The notes under the pieces are model-generated. The model did no database searches. It saw nothing but the letters and a program-made list of their open reading frames with translations, and was not told where the DNA came from. DNA of 64,000 nucleotides from Actinomucor elegans (taxonomy: Eukaryota; Mucoromycota; Mucoromycetes; Mucorales; Mucoraceae), in assembly GCA_026027325.1 (NCBI GenBank), contig JAMSLZ010000001.1, forward strand, positions 1,178,001-1,242,000. The letters run 5' to 3'. Within the stretch, counting starts at the first letter, position 1; each line of letters starts with the position of its first letter. Shown in pieces: positions 10,506-21,188 of the stretch. Made by a program: the position numbers and the translations under genes.

Positions 10506-10809
10506 TGGCCCCCCACCAGGTTGAAGCATATATGATGATAATTAGGTGCTGTAACCGTCTTACCCTTAAATGGTTTATATAGATGTTGAAATTGGTATCC
10601 GTTACTGCTTTTCGGTAAGATTGTTTTGTGTAGATGTACTTTTTCGTTTACGTGTGTTGTACTGCTGTTGTGCTTTCAATAAAAAACCCTATGCTTGGAC
10701 CAAGCATTTCATGATATATATATATATATATACAAAAAAAACATAATAATGTAAAAAAAATAAAAAAAATAAAAATGGGTAAAAAAGATTGCACATCTTT
10801 GTAGCATGC
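10506..10809 (-). other. Gypsy-C 3' untranslated region
   Basis: Non-coding stretch between the Gag-Pol stop and the 3' LTR. It holds the polypurine tract at 10506-10517, a TA microsatellite at about 10711-10732 and A-rich runs. No gene is seen. Confidence 0.8.
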
Positions 10810-13800
10810 TTAGAGCTTGGCTCTATGTAGGCTGGCTATTATGACTTTGGATCTTCTCACACGTTTGCTTTTTCGCATACCGGTGCTTGAGCTTTGTATG
10901 TGTTTGCGATCTACTTTATCGGTCGATGGATTTCTTCTTTTGCGCTGTACATTCGCCTTATTGATCTCTGGATCCGCGCAGTTAGAGTTACGTCGCGTCC
11001 AGTAATCTTGTATGGGTTTTAGGCTGCTAAAATGTTGCACTTGTTCCCATGTGTCCTCATTGGGATCTGGATAACCTTTCCATCTGACTCGATATATGTA
11101 TTTGTTTGCATTGGTTGGATCTACTTTGTGATTGATTACAGACTGTACTTCGTATATATCGCTAGCATCCTTTGTAACTGGTGTGCTCTCGCCGCCTGCT
11201 AGCTTGAGCCTATGTATAGGATACGAGTTCGATATATTGTCCATTCTGTCTCTTAAAATGTAATTGTGTCTTTTTGTAATGCTATGCACTGTAAATGGCC
11301 CTGTATATGTTGGATCCGTTGCTGATCCTTTGATAACGTTAGATAGCATCACCAAGGTACCCACTGGATAGTCTGTATCCATTATGTTGTTTTTAGCATT
11401 AAACGTCTTTTGTTGTGCTAATTGTGTGGTTATACTTCTGTCTTTGATGACTGGTACGATGATTTTGGACATGTCATTTATACGTCTGAGAATTGCATTG
11501 GATTTTTCTGCACCTGGCTTGGCTTTAGCTATTTCCACTTTTGAATAGTCCTTGAAGTCGTTAGGCTCCCTTGCAAACATGATAGAGAATGGACGTGATC
11601 CGTGAATGCTTGCGTATTTGCAGTTGACCGCTAATTGTACTGCTGGTAGATACTTCTCCCAATCGGTTTTGTTGTCATCCAACTGTTTGATGAGTGTCCT
11701 TTTTATGGTTCCCACCCATTTTTCTGCTACTCCGTTTGCTCTAGGATTGTAGGGTAGCGTTAACCGATGATCAATGCCACAGTGGTTTACTACGTGTTGC
11801 AGTACTTGATTTACGAACTCGGTGCCATTATCGGACTGCAGCACTTTGGGGAAACCAAAGTCGCAAAATACCTTTATTACCTCTTTTGCCACTGTTACCG
11901 CCGTTTTGTCCGGAATTGCTCTGGCTATGCAGAATCTCGAAAATATGTCAACCATGATCATGATGTAGTTACTACCTTCCGAGGAAGTGACACTAAGTGT
12001 GCCTAGATCTATGGCCCAATGATCACCTGGTGCATCGGCCATGATACTGGTTAAAGGTCTGAACGCTTTGTTGCCTAGGTTAAATTGCAGACATTGCTCA
12101 CACTGTTTAACCATTTCCAGAGCTTCCTCCTTAATGTTTGTCCAGTGGATCCCGTCGTTGTGTATTTTGGTTACCATTGCATTGGCTCCAAAATGTCCAA
12201 AAAGATGAGTATCTAATAATATCTTCTGTCTTTGATCTTTAGGAGGCGTCATGTATTCTTCTTTAACTTGACTTATTGCATTAATCGCCTCTAAATAAGC
12301 TTTTGGCTTATTACTGATGTTTATCTTGCTAGCCTTACCGCCATTACCCCCCTCCAGACGCAATGTTGGATGCGTCGAAGTTTTTATTGTGTCGGGTATT
12401 GCCTTGTTATATGTTGGTACATGCTCCTCTCCAAATAAACGAGATAACGCGTCGGGGATGACGTTTAGTATACCAGGTAGATGTACCACATCATAAGTAT
12501 AGTCACAAATTATGTCTAGCCAACCTACCATCATGGGATTGGCGATAGTTTGAGTTTGCAGGTAACATAATGCTTTATGATCGGTAATGAGAGTGAATGG
12601 ATTGCCCCACAAATATTGATGAAATCTTCGTAACATAAAAACAACTCCTAGTAGTTCTCTCTTAGTACACGAATAGTTTTTTTCTGAGGTTGATAATGAA
12701 CGTGCAGCAAAGCCTATGTACTTGTATGTATTATTAATTACTTGGTAGACCACTCCACCGATGGAATACGCGCTGGCATCCGTCGCTACGTAAAATGGGT
12801 GATCCATTTGTGGAATGCTTAGCACCGGCGCACTGCTGAGTGCCGTTTTAATGTCTTCAAAATCTTGCTGAAGTTGTGCGGTCCATAGGTGAGTGATATC
12901 ACCTTCATTTCTTAGCTTATCTAAGCGGTGCGTCATATCCGAGAATTTAGGTAGATGATCTCTAAAATAATTGGCGAATCCTAGGAATCGCATAATGTGT
13001 TTGCCTGTAGTAGGTGCTGGCCAGTCATATGCGTTTGTTACTTTACGTTGATCCAAAGATACTCCATCTGCACTTAATGAGAATCCCAATAAGTAAACTG
13101 ATTTCTGAGCAAAATGACATTTTTTGACGTTAAGAATCAAATTTACTGCTGTCAGCCGGTTGATGCAATCTTGTACGTGTTTTGCATGATCATGTATATT
13201 ATCCGAGTGAACCAAAACATCATCTACAAATACCGTTACATAGCCACATCCTGCGAAGATCTTGTTCATGACCCTCTGGAAGCATGAGCTTATCGACTTC
13301 AACCCGAAAGGGCAGGAAACAAAGCAGTATTGCTGGCCATCATTCACTGTAAAAGAAGTCTTATGTTGATCTTCTTCTGCGAGTTTGAATCGATGGAACG
13401 CTTGTCGAAGGTCCAAAGTGGTAAAAACTTTCGACTTACCCATAGATCGGAAGACATCTTTAACTAATGGTATAGGAAAACGATCATCAGGCAAAAGTAG
13501 GTTTAAGGCTCTTGGGTCCAAACACACTCGAATGCCTGTATAATTTCCATCTAAATCCTTTTTAGTGGCACAAGTAATAGGATTATTAAAATCAGTATTA
13601 ACCGGAGCCACTTTTATAACTCCTTCTTGCAGCCATTGTTGAATTTGATCTTGTAAGACAGCTTTCAACTTCTCTGGAATAGGGTACTGTCGTCTATAGG
13701 CGGTTTTTCCCTTTTCTGTTGGAAGGTGAATAACTGATTCTGGTACAGTACACCACGTTGTAATAGGTATTTTCTCGTTTGCTGTGATGCTTTGCTGCAA

Positions 13801-16404
13801 TTTTCGCATAAAATGTTCATGCTCACTTTTGGATCCGTAAGGCGAATTGTTGGGCTCAAGGTTTTCCTCTAACACTGGATCTGCTTTACGTGGACCACTT
13901 GGTGTATCCCATGACGTAGCTAGTCCTGTTAAACCTAATCCTACTTTTCCCATTAGATCCGTTCCGATGATGACATCTGAAAGTTCTCGATTGAGGTCCA
14001 TTATCTCAAAGTCATGTATGGTCTTGATACCGTTATGACAAAAATTTACTTTATTAACAGTTCCTATGCGCGGTACTTCTACCTTGCTAGCAGCTAGCTG
14101 GATAGAACCATTACCTCTCGGAGAAGTAATAGGTAAAGAAAGTAAGGAAACTAGCTTTGGTGACAGGATGCTTTTATTAGCCCCTGAATCCACCGTAGCC
14201 ATGGTCCTTACATTTTCTACAGTAACCGGAACGTTAAAGTAAGGGCTGTTAGTGTCCTGTTCGATAGAAGAGGCATTGATCCCGATTTTTGCATAGACGT
14301 CTGTCTTTGACTTACATTCTTCCGATAACTTTCGCAAATCCTCTTCATCCAGTTCCTCCAAATGACTATTATCTGGGGCAAGATTACTAAGATCATTATT
14401 GATAGGTTTGTCTGTCACGACTTCCTCCATATCAATATCAGCTTCGTGTTGGTGGTGTGCTCTCACGTTAGCTGCTGCGATATCATGAAATTGCGTTTCA
14501 TTATTGCCATCTTGACCAGGCTCCACTTGAGGTACTAATTTATCCATCGAAGCTGTCGGCATGGCCCGCTTTAACGAAGGAATTGACATAGCAGACCTCG
14601 TGTGTAGAGTCGATTGCTGGTTTATATTTGCGTTCTGTTCCTCGGCTTTACGCTTTCGCTCCTTTTCATCCTGTTGTTGAACCGCTGTTGCATAATTTTC
14701 AGCTCGGATACCAAAGATGCGTACCTCCCGTGTTGTATTCAACAAGTTTTCATGCTTGCCGCGCTGGTTGGAGGGTCTCTTTTCTGATGCACGGTTGTTA
14801 CATCGTCGATCAATATCCTGCTGAGGTAACAAAGCTTGACTAGCGTTGCGCTTGATGGCCGAAGAAGGTCCTGCCATTTCATTACTGCATCCTTGCATTG
14901 GGTCGTGAATTGTAATACCCGCTACGGTGGGAAGACTTCTGCTTTTGTTGGCGTGTAGTTTATCGCAACTGGCATTATGACCCTTGAAGTATGGCACACC
15001 GCATTTATACTTGCACAATTTTGGTGATTTGTCTGGATTCAAATCGCATTCCTCTGACTTGTGCATTACATCTCGTTGATGAAATTTGCAGTAGTAATAT
15101 CCGGCTGGTCTTTCTGCCATTGCCGCTTTCTCACCGGTGGGGTTAGGTTTTCTCCTTCTTCCAATGAAGCTGTCGGCATGGCCCGCATTGACAAAGGAAG
15201 ATTCATGGGAGTTACCTTGACCTGAGTTTATCGTGCTTGGCACGTTGTGCTCGGCCTTCTGACCCTCACTGCGGTTCATAGCTACTCTGGCAAAATTACC
15301 CCGCCCTTGGATGATCAAACCCTGGTTGAAAATGTTGCCGTTCGTTGGTCTCATCATAGTGTTGATATATCCAAGCTCTCTGGCAAAATCAGGTGTGTAG
15401 GGAGGAGCCATATCGTTGCTACCCACATTGCTACCGTGAGGGTTCAAACCTGCTACAAGAATGCAATTCTTAGCCTGGATCACTGCATCGTTGATGTCTC
15501 GCAAGAGGTCTGGTCTACTTCTACTATGGCCGATAGATGCTGTCTCCGTGCCATCTACGTCCATTGGATCTCCATTAGCGATTCGCTTATTCATCAGTTG
15601 CTGATAGATGTCCTGTTGCAATGGGGCAGGTAGGCTTTCCACAAACAAGTGCCCCATCACGTAGTTGTCACTTAATCCCGTAGAGAGACTGGCCTCCTCG
15701 AATGCTTCCCTGAACCTTACAGTGTACTCTTCAATCGTTTCTGAGATAGGCATCATTCTCATGTTCACCAATTCCAAGAACTTATGGAGATCCTTGCAGA
15801 TGTGAGGTGAAGGTGCGAATCTTTGCTCAAAGGCTTCTTGAAATTGCTTCCACGATGTTGATCTTCCTTCATGACCCTTGAAAGTCTCTTGAAACCAAAT
15901 CTTTTGTTCAAGTGTGAGGGCTTCCGTCACTAGCAAAGGATAGAACAAATCCAGATGTTCTTGATTATGTCCGAGTATTTCCAGTAAGGTCATTTGCACC
16001 GCTTTGAGTGCTTTTTCGGCTGATGCAAATTCAGCATCCATTCTTGTTGCTGTTTTCCAGACAAGTTGTTTTAAGTTATTGCCTTGAATTTTTACATGTC
16101 CATGCATCATTTGAAGCTTTTCGCGTAAAGTTAAGGTTGCTGGGCCCTTTGCCTTAGCGATAGATGCATTAATGTTAGCGAGGATTTGCTCCATTTTTCT
16201 TTCATATTCGGTAGCTTTTTCCTCGTAATTCATAGCTTCCGCCATTTTAGCTTCGTCTTCAGCTTCATTGTTCATTTGCTCAAGTACATTGCTGCATTTG
16301 GCCATGTTTTGCATTTTAAATATGTGGCATCTGCGAGCCAGGTCGAAATTGACGCGATGTTCCTCAGGAACTGACGCGATATCGTTGTTAATGTTAATTT
16401 GCAT
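10810..16404 (-). CDS. Gypsy-C Gag-Pol polyprotein with chromodomain
   Basis: One frame of 1864 residues from ATG at 16404. Gag fills roughly the first 430 residues, followed by a Cys/His-rich region (YYYCKFHQRD..., CKYKCGVPYFKGHNASC). The aspartic protease has DSGA near 736. Reverse transcriptase carries FVDD near 1063, RNase H ATDAS near 1206, and there is an HHCC finger. Integrase has D near 1463 (WAIDLG), D near 1525 (SDNGTEF) and E near 1560 (NGVAEKW). A chromodomain follows near 1750-1810 (YEVQSVI... YRVRWKGYP). No internal stop is seen. The 5' leader is under 60 bp. Related to, but clearly distinct from, Gypsy-B. Confidence 0.95.
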   Translation of the reverse strand: MQININNDIASVPEEHRVNFDLARRCHIFKMQNMAKCSNVLEQMNNEAEDEAKMAEAMNYEEKATEYERKMEQILANINASIAKAKGPATLTLREKLQMMHGHVKIQGNNLKQLVWKTATRMDAEFASAEKALKAVQMTLLEILGHNQEHLDLFYPLLVTEALTLEQKIWFQETFKGHEGRSTSWKQFQEAFEQRFAPSPHICKDLHKFLELVNMRMMPISETIEEYTVRFREAFEEASLSTGLSDNYVMGHLFVESLPAPLQQDIYQQLMNKRIANGDPMDVDGTETASIGHSRSRPDLLRDINDAVIQAKNCILVAGLNPHGSNVGSNDMAPPYTPDFARELGYINTMMRPTNGNIFNQGLIIQGRGNFARVAMNRSEGQKAEHNVPSTINSGQGNSHESSFVNAGHADSFIGRRRKPNPTGEKAAMAERPAGYYYCKFHQRDVMHKSEECDLNPDKSPKLCKYKCGVPYFKGHNASCDKLHANKSRSLPTVAGITIHDPMQGCSNEMAGPSSAIKRNASQALLPQQDIDRRCNNRASEKRPSNQRGKHENLLNTTREVRIFGIRAENYATAVQQQDEKERKRKAEEQNANINQQSTLHTRSAMSIPSLKRAMPTASMDKLVPQVEPGQDGNNETQFHDIAAANVRAHHQHEADIDMEEVVTDKPINNDLSNLAPDNSHLEELDEEDLRKLSEECKSKTDVYAKIGINASSIEQDTNSPYFNVPVTVENVRTMATVDSGANKSILSPKLVSLLSLPITSPRGNGSIQLAASKVEVPRIGTVNKVNFCHNGIKTIHDFEIMDLNRELSDVIIGTDLMGKVGLGLTGLATSWDTPSGPRKADPVLEENLEPNNSPYGSKSEHEHFMRKLQQSITANEKIPITTWCTVPESVIHLPTEKGKTAYRRQYPIPEKLKAVLQDQIQQWLQEGVIKVAPVNTDFNNPITCATKKDLDGNYTGIRVCLDPRALNLLLPDDRFPIPLVKDVFRSMGKSKVFTTLDLRQAFHRFKLAEEDQHKTSFTVNDGQQYCFVSCPFGLKSISSCFQRVMNKIFAGCGYVTVFVDDVLVHSDNIHDHAKHVQDCINRLTAVNLILNVKKCHFAQKSVYLLGFSLSADGVSLDQRKVTNAYDWPAPTTGKHIMRFLGFANYFRDHLPKFSDMTHRLDKLRNEGDITHLWTAQLQQDFEDIKTALSSAPVLSIPQMDHPFYVATDASAYSIGGVVYQVINNTYKYIGFAARSLSTSEKNYSCTKRELLGVVFMLRRFHQYLWGNPFTLITDHKALCYLQTQTIANPMMVGWLDIICDYTYDVVHLPGILNVIPDALSRLFGEEHVPTYNKAIPDTIKTSTHPTLRLEGGNGGKASKINISNKPKAYLEAINAISQVKEEYMTPPKDQRQKILLDTHLFGHFGANAMVTKIHNDGIHWTNIKEEALEMVKQCEQCLQFNLGNKAFRPLTSIMADAPGDHWAIDLGTLSVTSSEGSNYIMIMVDIFSRFCIARAIPDKTAVTVAKEVIKVFCDFGFPKVLQSDNGTEFVNQVLQHVVNHCGIDHRLTLPYNPRANGVAEKWVGTIKRTLIKQLDDNKTDWEKYLPAVQLAVNCKYASIHGSRPFSIMFAREPNDFKDYSKVEIAKAKPGAEKSNAILRRINDMSKIIVPVIKDRSITTQLAQQKTFNAKNNIMDTDYPVGTLVMLSNVIKGSATDPTYTGPFTVHSITKRHNYILRDRMDNISNSYPIHRLKLAGGESTPVTKDASDIYEVQSVINHKVDPTNANKYIYRVRWKGYPDPNEDTWEQVQHFSSLKPIQDYWTRRNSNCADPEINKANVQRKRRNPSTDKVDRKHIQSSSTGMRKSKRVRRSKVIIASLHRAKL

Positions 16405-16453
16405 GTTGATTTTGTTGTTAAAATAAATCTCTGACTGAATTCGTTAAAAAAAA

Positions 16454-16669
16454 TGAGATGTTTCCTGAGATGTTCGTAATTAGTTAGGTACGTGTTTAAT
16501 TAACGAGACAGAAAACAAGAGAGAGATTTATTCTACCACTGCCCGCCTTCTGTTATTAATAGGCTGGGTGGTGGTTACATATAGTAAATATAACTAGTCA
16601 CGATTACACAAGTTAACTATTCAGGCCACTTCTATTACTATTCTATGTAAAGTAGTTATGTCCACTACA
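16454..16669 (-). repeat. Gypsy-C 5' LTR
   Basis: 216 bp, TGAGATG...CACTACA on the + strand. It matches the split left LTR (8200-8279 plus 10370-10505), which is also 216 bp once Merlin-1a and one TSD are removed. Confidence 0.95.
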
Positions 16670-16674
16670 ACGAT

Positions 16675-17065
16675 GAAGACCTGATTCTTCGAACATTAAA
16701 GTTTGCTGATTATATTACACCACCTAAAAATGAACGTGATAATCTCGTATTTAAAGCACACCTTTTAGGACATTATGGTTTACAAAGCATCGAGAACCAA
16801 TTACACCATGATGGTATTCACTGGACAAACATGCGAAAAGATATTCAACGAATCTTGGGCGAATGTACTGAATGCAATAGATTCAACATATCCAAAGTTG
16901 GTTATCACCCACCAAAATCTGTATTGCCTGATCAACCACTTGATCATTGGTGTATGGATTTAGGTACTTTTGATGTCACCTCTTCCCGCGGCAATAACTT
17001 TGTGTTAGTCATGGTAGACTATTATTCAAGGTTTACTGTTCTTAGAGCATTACCTGATAAACATA
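16675..17065 (+). pseudogene. Gypsy-A Pol, integrase zinc finger and first catalytic Asp
   Basis: An open fragment of about 130 codons continuing directly from 8199. It shows the HHCC finger (HLLGHYG... CTECNRF) and the integrase core start HWCMDLGTFDV with the first catalytic Asp. The frame passes through the TA target of Tc1-1 and resumes at 19462 with STTIAAEL. Confidence 0.92.
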
Positions 17066-17418
17066 CAGTGACTTACAATACTGTCCGCATGTTTTGCAAT
17101 TTTAGCTTCACATTATCATTACTCGCTCGATAATGGCTGCAAAAATATGAAAATAATATCATTTGAAAGCCCAACAAAATCATTACAATTAATTGAAACC
17201 TCAAATCATATGACTTTCCTAATATAGAGTATTAATCGTTTAAAAAAAGGAACATCATGCGGACAGTATTGTGAGTCAATTTTTAGATGCGAAATTCAAC
17301 CCATAAGTTGAACATGATGGAAATTGACTCAAAAACAAAGTTATCTTTCATCGCGCATACTCTCATTAATTCATTAAATCACAATCTTATTATACATTCT
17401 TAATTTATTTCATAAGTG

Positions 17419-19212
17419 ATGAGACCCATATCTGAAGACACACGACAAAATATCATTGGCGACCTCCAAGCAGGCTATTCCATTCGCCAGGTTGCCTATC
17501 GCACCAATGTTGGGCGCACGACAGTCAATAAAGTCGCCGCGGAACACTTACCTAATCGAAAGAAGCCAAAAGGAGGTAAACCTTTAAAGCTTAAAGAAGC
17601 GGATAAAAGATATTGCGTGCGACAGATTACAAGAGGAGGCCAGGGAAACGCAATAAGTGTTCAAAAACAATTGTCATTTGACTTTGGTTTATCTGTTTCA
17701 CCGCAGACCGTGCGTAGGGCACTCAAGGCCGAAGGCTTAGGATCTATGGAAAAGGAAACGAAGCCAAACCTCAATGCCAAAAACATACGTGAGCGATTAG
17801 CTTGGGCAAAAAAAGTATGAGGACTGTGGTGAAATCCACATATAACATTCTACATTATATTAAAAAGACGGGATTCATTTAATAACTATCCATCAAAAGA
17901 GGGAGTTTTGAATCACCGCTGAAAATACAATTAATGAAGAATGAACATAGATTAAAAAGACCTTTGATTGTTACTAAGAGACCATTTCTTTGGAAGTATA
18001 AATACAAGAGATACAAGCTAGATAGAAAAACTTAACTCACTTTGTGTCGTATACACGCTTATATTCACAGGCTATACATACGACATGTCTCAATTAAAGC
18101 TATCTAACTGCGTAACTGATTGACCCGACAAACAGGTTTCACCAATCAAGCAATTCACGCATAATCAATTAAGCTTCTAGATCGATTCATCATCACTTGT
18201 CATTAACATTACTCATCAGTAATAATACAAGAACCAATACAAGAACAGTACGTTTACTTGTATAAACTAATTCTACCGTAACTTGCAAGTAATCGGCTAA
18301 ACATGAATTATTGTTTCATTCATTCATTCTCAGCAGTACCTGTCAATCGGTTAAACATAAGACCTTTAACTAATATAAATACACCTTCATTTTATGATCG
18401 AAATAAAGAATAAATAACTATCTTATTACCAATCAGTAATCTGATTACATATACAAGTCTTATTATTATTATTACGTGAATCTTTGGTCTTTAGCTACTT
18501 CGGATTCAACACTTTGAATCAATAAAACCCCATAAAACGGTTCTAACTGATTCACTCGCTTTTATTCAATTTTTACCGCAAGGACTATACGATAGCCGAT
18601 TGGAGAAGGGTTATTTGGTCTGATGAGACTAAGATAAACCGCTTCTGCTCTGATGGTCGTACTTGGGCTTGGATTCGAGACAACGAGCCACTACAAGATC
18701 GCCACATAAAGCAAACAAAAAAGCATGGTGGAGGAAGCATCATGATTTGGAGTTGCATATCTTGCATTGGAGTTGGATGGATGTGTAAGATTGATTCCAT
18801 AATGGACAAGGAGCTTTATGGGACGATTCTGCGTGACGAACTGAGGAAAACGGTGAAGTTGGTCTGCCAAGAAACAGGATTAAGAACCAATCAGATCATC
18901 TTTCAACAGGATAACGACCCAAAACATACTTCTGGTACGGTCAAAGACTACCTCAAAAAACAAAAATTCGTAGTAATGGACTGGCCATCTCAATCTCCTG
19001 ATCTTAATCCAATCGAGCATATGTGGGCCTTAGTCAAAAGACGACTAAATGACTATGATACTCCGCCTTCTGGCATGCAAGAGCTTTTTGAACGTGTTAC
19101 AGACGTATGGTACCACAAAATTACCAAAGAAGAATGTTTGAATGTTATTGATAGTATGCCTTTACGCTGTGAAGCTGTCATCAAAGCGAAAGGCCGCTGG
19201 ACCGATTATTAA
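17419..19212 (+). pseudogene. Tc1-1 transposase, interrupted by a solo LTR and frameshifted
   Basis: The N-terminal part at 17419-17820 has helix-turn-helix motifs (YSIRQVAYRTNVGRTTV). The catalytic part resumes at 18586-19212. Triad: D in VIWSDETKINRF, D in IIFQQDNDPKHTS, E in DLNPIEHMW, as in Tc1 DD34E transposases. A 756-bp solo LTR splits the gene at an AGGAC target. Independently, a run of seven A before 17814 gives TGA at 17818; six A would keep the frame into the catalytic part. The gene is therefore doubly broken. Confidence 0.93.
17825..18580. repeat. Solo LTR, family S (756 bp)
   Basis: TGTGGTGAAATCC...TTTTTACCGCA flanked by the 5-bp TSD AGGAC (17820-17824 and 18581-18585). No internal retrotransposon sequence is present. 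A shorter inverted copy lies at 58776-59060. Its termini resemble those of the 302-bp family T LTRs. Non-coding. Confidence 0.92.
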
Positions 19213-19461
19213 AGCAGATTTATCAATAAACAAATTTTGTGAACCCCTGCTCACAATACTGTCCGCATGATGTTCCTTTTTTTAAACGATTAATACTCTA
19301 TATTAGGAAAGTCATATGATCTGAGATTTCAACCTATTGTAGTGATTTTATTGGGCTTTCAAATACTATTATTTTTACATTTTTGCAGCCATTATCGAGT
19401 GAGTAATGATAATGTGAAGTTAAAATTGCAAAACATGCGGACAGTATTGTAAGTCACTGTA

Positions 19462-19484
19462 GTACGACTATCGCTGCCGAACTT
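19462..19484 (+). pseudogene. Gypsy-A Pol, short integrase piece between Tc1-1 and Merlin-1b
   Basis: 23 bases reading (S)TTIAAEL in the Gypsy-A frame. They join 17065 on one side and 26089 on the other to give KHSTTIAAELLSIFSLFGF, a normal integrase stretch before the second catalytic Asp. This is what shows that Tc1-1 and Merlin-1b hit the same gene 23 bp apart. Confidence 0.85.
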
Positions 19485-20221
19485 GGATGTATCCCAAAGG
19501 AACTCTCAGGTCCATATTGAAACTCCTACTACCACAAATTTTATTGTTATATGAAAAAATTGAATTTTTTTTACAAATTAAAATTAAAAATAAAAAGGAT
19601 TTAATAAAATTGCAGATGTTTATAGAACCATATAAATCTTTAAAAAAAATATTCGACGATGAAAAAGAAGCACTATTATATTTAATTAGTAATGATTACG
19701 TTAATAAACATATAAAGTGTAATAAATGTGAACATGAAACTAAATTAAACTTAAATAAAAAATTATATGTTTGTAGATATTATAAATGTAGGAAAGCAAT
19801 ATCACCATTGAAAGGAACAATTTTTAATAATTTAACTTTACCTTTAAATACTCAATTACACATATTATATCTTTTTCTTGGAAAAGCACCTTCTTCCTTT
19901 ATAGCATCAAGTTTGCAAATTAGCAAAAATACAGTGTCATCATACAATAAAATATTCAGAAAATACTTGAAAAATAAACAATTGTTAGGTAACAGAAATA
20001 TTAAAATTGGAGGTAGAAATAAAATTGTAGAAATCGATGAAAGTAAAATTGCAAAAAGAAAATATAATAAGGGGCATAAGGTAGAAGGTGCTTGGGTAAT
20101 TGGTGGTATCGAAAGAAGTATGCTAAAAAATAAAATAAAAAATGAAAACAAAAAAATGTTTTTATTACCCATTGAAGAAAGAAATGTTGGGTCATTATGC
20201 ATCTAACTCTCATATAATTTT

Positions 20222-21160
20222 TTATACCATTTCTTCAATTAATTTTATAAAACTATCAATTGAAGTCTTCTTTATACTATTAAATGTATATAAAGGAAAA
20301 ACTAAATTACTATTAATTATTTTTTCATTACTACATATTTTGAAACTTATTTCTAAATTTTTTAAAAACCTTGATTTGTTTTTATCATACATTTCATAAA
20401 TATTATCACTATTTATTTGATTATTTTTAATTTTTGTATATAAATCATTAAACAATTTTAATGTATTTCTATTATTAACAATTACATCATTAAGCAAATT
20501 AACATCATCTTTACATTTAAGTAAATTCAAATTGTTCTTTTTTAATCTATTTATTACCTTTAAGTTTTCTTCATTATTATTTATTTTAATATAATCTTTT
20601 CTTTGTTTTTTATTATTATTACTGTTTGTAGTGGTACTATAATTACTTGTATTACTGGTTATAGAACTATTATCATCATATTCTTCAATATCATTACCGC
20701 TGCTAATACTATTATTTTCCTCATATAACTCATCTTCTATATCTTCTAAATCACTTTCTAATATTTCATCTTCATAGCTTTTATTTTTATTATTATTACT
20801 TTCTAAAAATTCATCATATATATCTTCTTCGATTACTTCTTTATCTATTTTATTATTTTGTTCATGATATTCTATAACTTTAAAATGATTTAAGCAATAT
20901 AAATTATTATTAACTAACCAATTACCAACTTCATTGCATTTATCATTATAGCATTTTTTACTTTCTAATTTTAATGTATTTCTATTAATATTATTTAATT
21001 GATTTTTTAATTCTTCATTTATTTTTTTATAATTATTATTTTCATCTGTTAATATTTTATTATTTTTTGTTAAAAATGAAATCTTTTTAATGAGATAATA
21101 ATAATCCTTCTTGTTAATTTTAATGTATTTTAATTTTTTATTTGGTCTTACTCTACTCAT
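20222..21160 (-). CDS. Merlin-3 accessory protein, 312 aa, coiled coil with Cys/His motif
   Basis: ATG at 21160, 28 bp after the transposase stop on the same strand. The N-terminus is basic (SRVRPNKKLKY), followed by a likely coiled coil (about residues 25-65). A Cys/His cluster follows (CYNDKCNEVG, then YCLNH), a possible zinc site near residues 69-92. Next come a Glu/Asp-rich stretch (110-170), a Ser/Thr/Asn linker and a Lys/Asn-rich C-terminus. I do not recognise a family. It bears no visible resemblance to the 98-aa protein of Merlin-1/2. A role in target binding or transposase assembly is speculation. Confidence 0.75.
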   Translation of the reverse strand: MSRVRPNKKLKYIKINKKDYYYLIKKISFLTKNNKILTDENNNYKKINEELKNQLNNINRNTLKLESKKCYNDKCNEVGNWLVNNNLYCLNHFKVIEYHEQNNKIDKEVIEEDIYDEFLESNNNKNKSYEDEILESDLEDIEDELYEENNSISSGNDIEEYDDNSSITSNTSNYSTTTNSNNNKKQRKDYIKINNNEENLKVINRLKKNNLNLLKCKDDVNLLNDVIVNNRNTLKLFNDLYTKIKNNQINSDNIYEMYDKNKSRFLKNLEISFKICSNEKIINSNLVFPLYTFNSIKKTSIDSFIKLIEEMV

Positions 21161-21188
21161 ATTTTTATTATATAATGAAATTCAATTT

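Larger units (their letters stand above)
8200..16669 (-). mobile_element. Gypsy-C, LTR retrotransposon carrying Merlin-1a in one LTR
   Basis: LTRs of 216 bp lie at 16454-16669 and, split by Merlin-1a, at 8200-8279 plus 10370-10505. The 5-bp TSD ACGAT is at 8195-8199 and 16670-16674. A minus-strand polypurine tract (GGTGGGGGGCCA) adjoins the left LTR at 10506-10517. One long open frame fills the interior. It is inserted in Gypsy-A between RNase H and the integrase zinc finger. Confidence 0.96.
17066..19459 (+). mobile_element. Tc1-1, Tc1/mariner transposon with long inverted repeats
   Basis: 2394 bp flanked by TA at 17064-17065 and 19460-19461 and beginning CAGTGACTTACAATACTG. Inverted repeats of about 210 bp (17066-17274 and 19250-19459) match with few differences. 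Each arm carries an inverted near-copy of its own tip at its inner end (for example around 17255-17274), so both outer and inner tips have a potential transposase site. It holds a broken transposase gene and a solo LTR. Confidence 0.95.

Noticed and set aside
10711..10732. TA repeat as a regulatory element
   Set aside because: A plain dinucleotide microsatellite in the Gypsy-C 3' region, with nothing tying it to a function.
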